Assembly: GCF_014926385.1 (NCBI RefSeq)
Contig: NZ_CP053291.1
Span: forward strand, 1,736,001-1,800,000
DNA: 64,000 bases
Source of the DNA: Trueperella pecoris
GTDB taxonomy: Bacteria; Actinomycetota; Actinomycetes; Actinomycetales; Actinomycetaceae
Reading direction: 5' to 3'
Positions 60,762-64,000 of the stretch are shown one piece after another. The position numbers and the translations under genes were made by a program. Under the pieces are notes generated by a model that searched no databases, had not been told where the DNA came from, and saw only the letters and a list, made by a program, of their open reading frames with translations. Within the stretch, counting starts at the first letter, position 1; each line of letters opens with the position of its first letter.

Positions 60762-61401
60762 GCGTTTTCTTTCTCTCTTCGTGTCCTTAAGAAGGCATGA
60801 GAACCGCTATGTGCGCGATGATCCTTCCAATGTCAAGACCCCCACTTACCCGACCGTAGTATTACGTCAACCTGCAAAAATGAGGGACGCACACCTCAGG
60901 GACCATCACCCGCAGCGCCACCGCCAGCGAAGATAGGCCGCTCGGTGTCGCTAACCGACTCCGGCTAACACCCGTAAAAATGCCGGTTAAATGCGCAAAT
61001 CTGCGGGGCGATTTTCCTCACGCCACACACCAAATAGCCCAGTGGAAGCCATTCAGCCCGGGGTCGCTGCCAAATCCTGTGAGATTTAGGCCGAAATCGC
61101 CAAGTGCGTTCACCAAAAACCATATTTTCACAGGATTTGGCGGCGGCACGGAGTACAGCGCCCGGCTGGGCGAGGTGCAGCACCCGGCTCCCCAAAGTAG
61201 AGCGGAACGGCCAGCCCGCCTGGCCGCTCGGGTAGGTGGCACGCTGGCTGCCCAGAGTGGTGGCTCGAAGCAGGGAGTTAAGGCAGTCCGCCGCCGGAGC
61301 CCGCCCCTCTCTGCACTTAAGCGCATAAATTCCGCTTCTGTTCTCCCGCTGAGCACCCGCCGATAAAATGGAGGCGTTGCTACACCCCCAAAGGAGCAGG
61401 T
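60762..61401. other. Intergenic region with an inverted repeat
   Basis: 640 bp without a convincing gene. It contains CCAAATCCTGTGA (61070-61082) and its exact inverse TCACAGGATTTGG (61128-61140), 45 bp apart, possibly a remnant of a small mobile element or a long hairpin. The promoter of the isomerase gene should lie near 61360 (GATAAAAT). Confidence 0.45.
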
Positions 61402-61839
61402 ATGAAACTAGCATTTGGTTGCGATCCCAACGCTGGAGATCTTAAGAAGGGCCTCATGGCCAAGGCTGAGGAGCTCGGACACGAAGTCGCTGACCTCGGC
61501 TCGGACGATCCGATTTACGCGAATGTGGCTTTCGATGTCGCCACGGCCGTCGCGGCGGGCGAATATGACCGCGGCATTCTTGTGTGCGGCACCGGCATCG
61601 GCGTTTCCATCGCCGCGAACAAGGTGGAAGGCGCCTATTGCGCCTGCATCCACGACGTCTACCAGGCCGAGCGCGCCGTCCTTTCCAATAATGCGAATCT
61701 GATTTCGATGGGTTCGCAGGTCATCGGAATCAAGCTCGCGGAGAAGCTCCTCGAGGAGTACCTCAAGTACGAGTACGATCCCAACAGCCGTTCCAAGGAC
61801 AAGGTCAACCGCATTTGCGAGTTTGAGCGCGGCGAGTAA
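61402..61839 (+). CDS. RpiB/LacA/LacB-family sugar-phosphate isomerase
   Basis: A 145-aa isomerase of the ribose-5-phosphate isomerase B fold. The active-site loop VCGTGIGVSIAANK with catalytic Cys (about 66) and SNNANLISMGSQ are conserved. The first motif is GCDPNAG instead of the GSDHAG of true RpiB, so the His there is missing; this variant fits actinobacterial isomerases acting on other sugar phosphates such as tetrulose phosphates (from memory). ATG follows AAAGGAG. Neighbouring dehydrogenase and DAK-type kinase support a polyol or ketose pathway. Confidence 0.85.
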   Translation: MKLAFGCDPNAGDLKKGLMAKAEELGHEVADLGSDDPIYANVAFDVATAVAAGEYDRGILVCGTGIGVSIAANKVEGAYCACIHDVYQAERAVLSNNANLISMGSQVIGIKLAEKLLEEYLKYEYDPNSRSKDKVNRICEFERGE

Positions 61840-61931
61840 ACGAACCGTCGCGCTCGGCCCGCTTGCCTCTCGGCCCGCTCGCCACGCCGGTGCGCTCGCG
61901 ACCTTCCCGGCCGCAACTTCAATAATCACAC

Positions 61932-61975
61932 CTTGGGGTCACTTACCACTGACCGGTAAGTGACCCCAAGCTTTT
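61932..61975 (+). terminator. Intrinsic terminator between convergent genes
   Basis: A perfect 16-bp stem (CTTGGGGTCACTTACC with its inverse at 61955-61970), a 7-base loop, then CTTTTG. It ends the isomerase transcript and may serve the dehydrogenase transcript from the other side. Confidence 0.88.
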
Positions 61976-62031
61976 GCCTCCCACGGCCACCGCCACGGCC
62001 ACGGGCACGGGCACACCCTGCCCGCCCATGT

Positions 62032-63072
62032 CTAGGGCACGACGGCGATCTTCACACCCACCCGGTCGTGCAGAGCCTGGTACGCATCCTCGACCCGCGA
62101 AAGCGGGAAGCTGTGCGTGACGATTTCCTCCGCGTTGATCTTCCCGGCCTCGAGCAGCCTGATCGCGCGCTTGACGTCCCGCCGCCGCGCGTTCGAACCG
62201 CCCGTGACCTGCAGTTCTTTGTAGTGGATGAGGTTGGGCTCCATCTGCGACGTCGATCCCTTGGGGAAGCCGGCGAAGTAGCTGACTCGCCCGCCGTCAC
62301 GCGCGAGGACGAGCGCATCTTGTGCAAGTTCTTCTGCTCCGATGCAGACGATGACGACGTCGGCACCCGCACCCTCGGTCGCCTGCGCCACCCGGTCGGC
62401 CAGTTCGTCCGGCCCGACGCCGATCGCCCCGAGTCGGTCGGCGACTTTGCGTCGCTCTTCACCCCGGTTGGAGACGAACACGTGGCGGGCCCCGCTCGCG
62501 AGCGCCAGCTGGGCGTGAATCAGCCCGATGGGCCCCGCGCCGAGAATCGCGACGGTCTCGCCGGTCTCGACGCGGAACTGGTCGAGCCCGTTGAGGCAGC
62601 AGGAGATCGGCTCGGCGAGGCAGAGGGCGCGTGGGTCAAGCTCGGAGTCGGTCATGAAGAGGTTGCCGCGGCGAAGGGCGCGTTCGGGAACGATCATGTA
62701 TTCCTGCAGGCCGCCGTCGATGCCGTACCCGAAGAGTTCGAGGTTGAGGCAGAGGTGCTCGCGGTCGTCCAGGCAGTTTCGGCAGTATCCGCAGGATACG
62801 ACGATGGAAACGGTTGCCTGTCTACCCACTTTGAGACCCGGGACGATCGCCTCCGCGCCTTCACCGAGTTCCTCGATTCGGCCGGCAATCTCGTGTCCTG
62901 GCACGACGCCGGGGCGCACGCCCGCCGTCTTGGCGCCGGTGTAGAGGCGGTAGTCGGTGCCGCACATGGTGTTGGCTTCGATACGGAGAAGGACTTCTCC
63001 GGGGCCTGGTGTGGGGCGCGGTTTGTCGACTAACCGAAGATCGTGGGGTGCGTGAAGTTGCGCTGCAAGCAT
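62032..63072 (-). CDS. Zinc-dependent medium-chain alcohol/polyol dehydrogenase
   Basis: A 346-aa MDR dehydrogenase oxidising a polyol with NAD(P). Catalytic zinc ligands lie in NTMCGTDYRL and PGHEIAGR; the structural zinc is held by the four cysteines of SCGYCRNCLDDREHLC. The Rossmann motif is AILGAGPIGLIHAQLA. I chose ATG 63072 because the family N-terminus begins at MLAAQLHAPHDLRLV and AAGGAT lies just upstream; a GTG-type start at 63153 would overlap the kinase gene. It follows the kinase gene in the same direction. Sorbitol-, threitol- or erythritol-type substrates are plausible. Confidence 0.88.
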   Translation of the reverse strand: MLAAQLHAPHDLRLVDKPRPTPGPGEVLLRIEANTMCGTDYRLYTGAKTAGVRPGVVPGHEIAGRIEELGEGAEAIVPGLKVGRQATVSIVVSCGYCRNCLDDREHLCLNLELFGYGIDGGLQEYMIVPERALRRGNLFMTDSELDPRALCLAEPISCCLNGLDQFRVETGETVAILGAGPIGLIHAQLALASGARHVFVSNRGEERRKVADRLGAIGVGPDELADRVAQATEGAGADVVIVCIGAEELAQDALVLARDGGRVSYFAGFPKGSTSQMEPNLIHYKELQVTGGSNARRRDVKRAIRLLEAGKINAEEIVTHSFPLSRVEDAYQALHDRVGVKIAVVP

Positions 63073-63149
63073 GTCGATATCCTTAAGGTGGGTGGGGCAG
63101 GATATGGCTTCTAGGCTAGCCATATCCTGCCCGTCTGTCCGTGTGAAGG

Positions 63150-64000
63150 TCATACGAGGAAGTCGGGGACGACCCTCATGAGCATGGCGAAGGAGGTTGC
63201 GCCTGGGTCGGGCGTTCCGATGGACTTTTCACCATGGGTGCGGGCGCGCCCCTTGGTCGCTGCGAAGTCGGCGGTTCCCGCCGCGGCTTGTTCGGCGGCG
63301 CGTGCTGCGCTTTCCCACGCTTCGGCGAGCGTCCCGTCGGCCTTTTCGAGGGTGTCGGCGAAGGCTTCGGAGGCGTCAACGATGGTCTTGTCGCCCACCT
63401 TTGCCCCGCCCATGGTCACGAAGAAGCGAGCGCCCTCGATGACAGCGCGGCGGATGTCGTCGGTGTCGGCGCCGTCGTCGTCCGATAGCCCGGCGCCCAC
63501 TTTCGCGAGCGCCCCGCCCCAGAGGGCCCCTGCTGTACCGCCGGCGCCTTCGGACCATGCGGCGCCTGCCCGGGCGAGCAACGTGCGCACGCCCGCGCTC
63601 GCCTCGACGGCTTCGCGGGCGGCTTTCGCGGCCGCCGTCGTGCCGAGGACCATGCCTTGGCCGTGGTCGCCGTCTCCGGCCACCGAGTCCATCCTGCCGA
63701 GCTCGTGTTCGACCTCGCGCGCCTTCGTCTCGAACGCTTGCAGAACCGCCGCGACGGCCTTGGCCAGCTTGGCCGAGGCCGGGTCACCTTGCGCGATTGT
63801 TTCTTCGGCGTCTTCGACGACGACGCGGCGCTCGCCCTGGCCTGCCGAGGCAGTGCCAATGCGGTAGGCCGGGGTGTCAGCGGGTGCGAGCCAGCATTCT
63901 TCGAGTTCATCGTCGAGGAACATGAGCGAGAGCGAGATGCCGGCCATGTCCAGCGAGGTGACCTGCTCGTCGACCACCGGGCCGACGATGCTCAAGCCGC
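63150..64000 (-). CDS. Dihydroxyacetone-kinase family protein, C-terminal part (DhaK end plus DhaL)
   Basis: The frame is open to the right edge, so the gene starts beyond the window. The first residues (VTSLDMAGISLSLMFLDDEL) are the end of a DhaK substrate domain. About 210 residues of DhaL follow, with Mg-ATP-binding Asp residues in SVAGDGDHGQGM, GGTAGALWGG and GDKTIVDA. This is a single-chain ATP-dependent kinase of about 550-580 aa, phosphorylating dihydroxyacetone or a related ketose such as erythrulose. It precedes the dehydrogenase gene in the same operon. Confidence 0.9.
   Translation of the reverse strand, partial: GLSIVGPVVDEQVTSLDMAGISLSLMFLDDELEECWLAPADTPAYRIGTASAGQGERRVVVEDAEETIAQGDPASAKLAKAVAAVLQAFETKAREVEHELGRMDSVAGDGDHGQGMVLGTTAAAKAAREAVEASAGVRTLLARAGAAWSEGAGGTAGALWGGALAKVGAGLSDDDGADTDDIRRAVIEGARFFVTMGGAKVGDKTIVDASEAFADTLEKADGTLAEAWESAARAAEQAAAGTADFAATKGRARTHGEKSIGTPDPGATSFAMLMRVVPDFLV

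Overview
The window looks like a piece of a host-associated, high-GC Actinomycetales chromosome, most likely Actinomycetaceae (Arcanobacterium/Trueperella/Actinomyces-like). This is inferred from GC-rich codon use, a DtxR/IdeR-type iron box, sortase-anchored glycosidases with short basic tails and strong AGGAGG ribosome sites. The genus cannot be fixed from the sequence alone.

Region 1 (about 1-25.4 kb) is the right-hand part of an HK97-type siphovirus prophage. It begins inside a phage-borne metK paired with a ParB-domain DNA methyltransferase, followed by small genes of unknown role. The late genes run in standard order: large terminase, portal, ClpP-like protease, capsid, connectors, major tail protein, tail chaperone with a -1 frameshift extension, tape measure, distal tail, tail endopeptidase/fibre, holin, and amidase endolysin with three CW_7 repeats. 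One gene on the opposite strand interrupts the tail module. The integration module is an HTH/zinc-ribbon protein, a small accessory protein and two adjacent large serine recombinases.

Region 2 (24.7-36 kb) is a defence/toxin island. A type ISP (LlaGI-like) restriction-modification protein ends abruptly just before its methyltransferase motif I, apparently at the prophage junction. It is followed by an overlapping ParA-like ATPase plus RX4H HEPN pair, an Mrr-type endonuclease, a decayed relBE pair, a Fic protein and a frameshifted regulator-like gene.

Region 3 (36-47 kb) is metabolic: NADH dehydrogenase II; a sulfatase locus (sulfatase, LacI regulator, MFS transporter, radical-SAM sulfatase maturase, TauE/SafE exporter); and an operon under an iron box (methyltransferase, ABC ATPase, binding lipoprotein, frameshifted permease).

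Region 4 (47-64 kb) starts with an IS30-family element inserted into the loop of a long palindromic repeat; an intact second copy lies at 50.3 kb. Next come an unknown gene, two large surface glycosidases (GH2 beta-galactosidase and GH20 hexosaminidase) with LSxTG sorting signals, and a surface-protein pseudogene with four lesions. The window ends with an RpiB-like isomerase, a zinc alcohol dehydrogenase and the end of a dihydroxyacetone-type kinase. Sulfatase, galactosidase and hexosaminidase together suggest foraging on host mucin- or glycosaminoglycan-like glycans.
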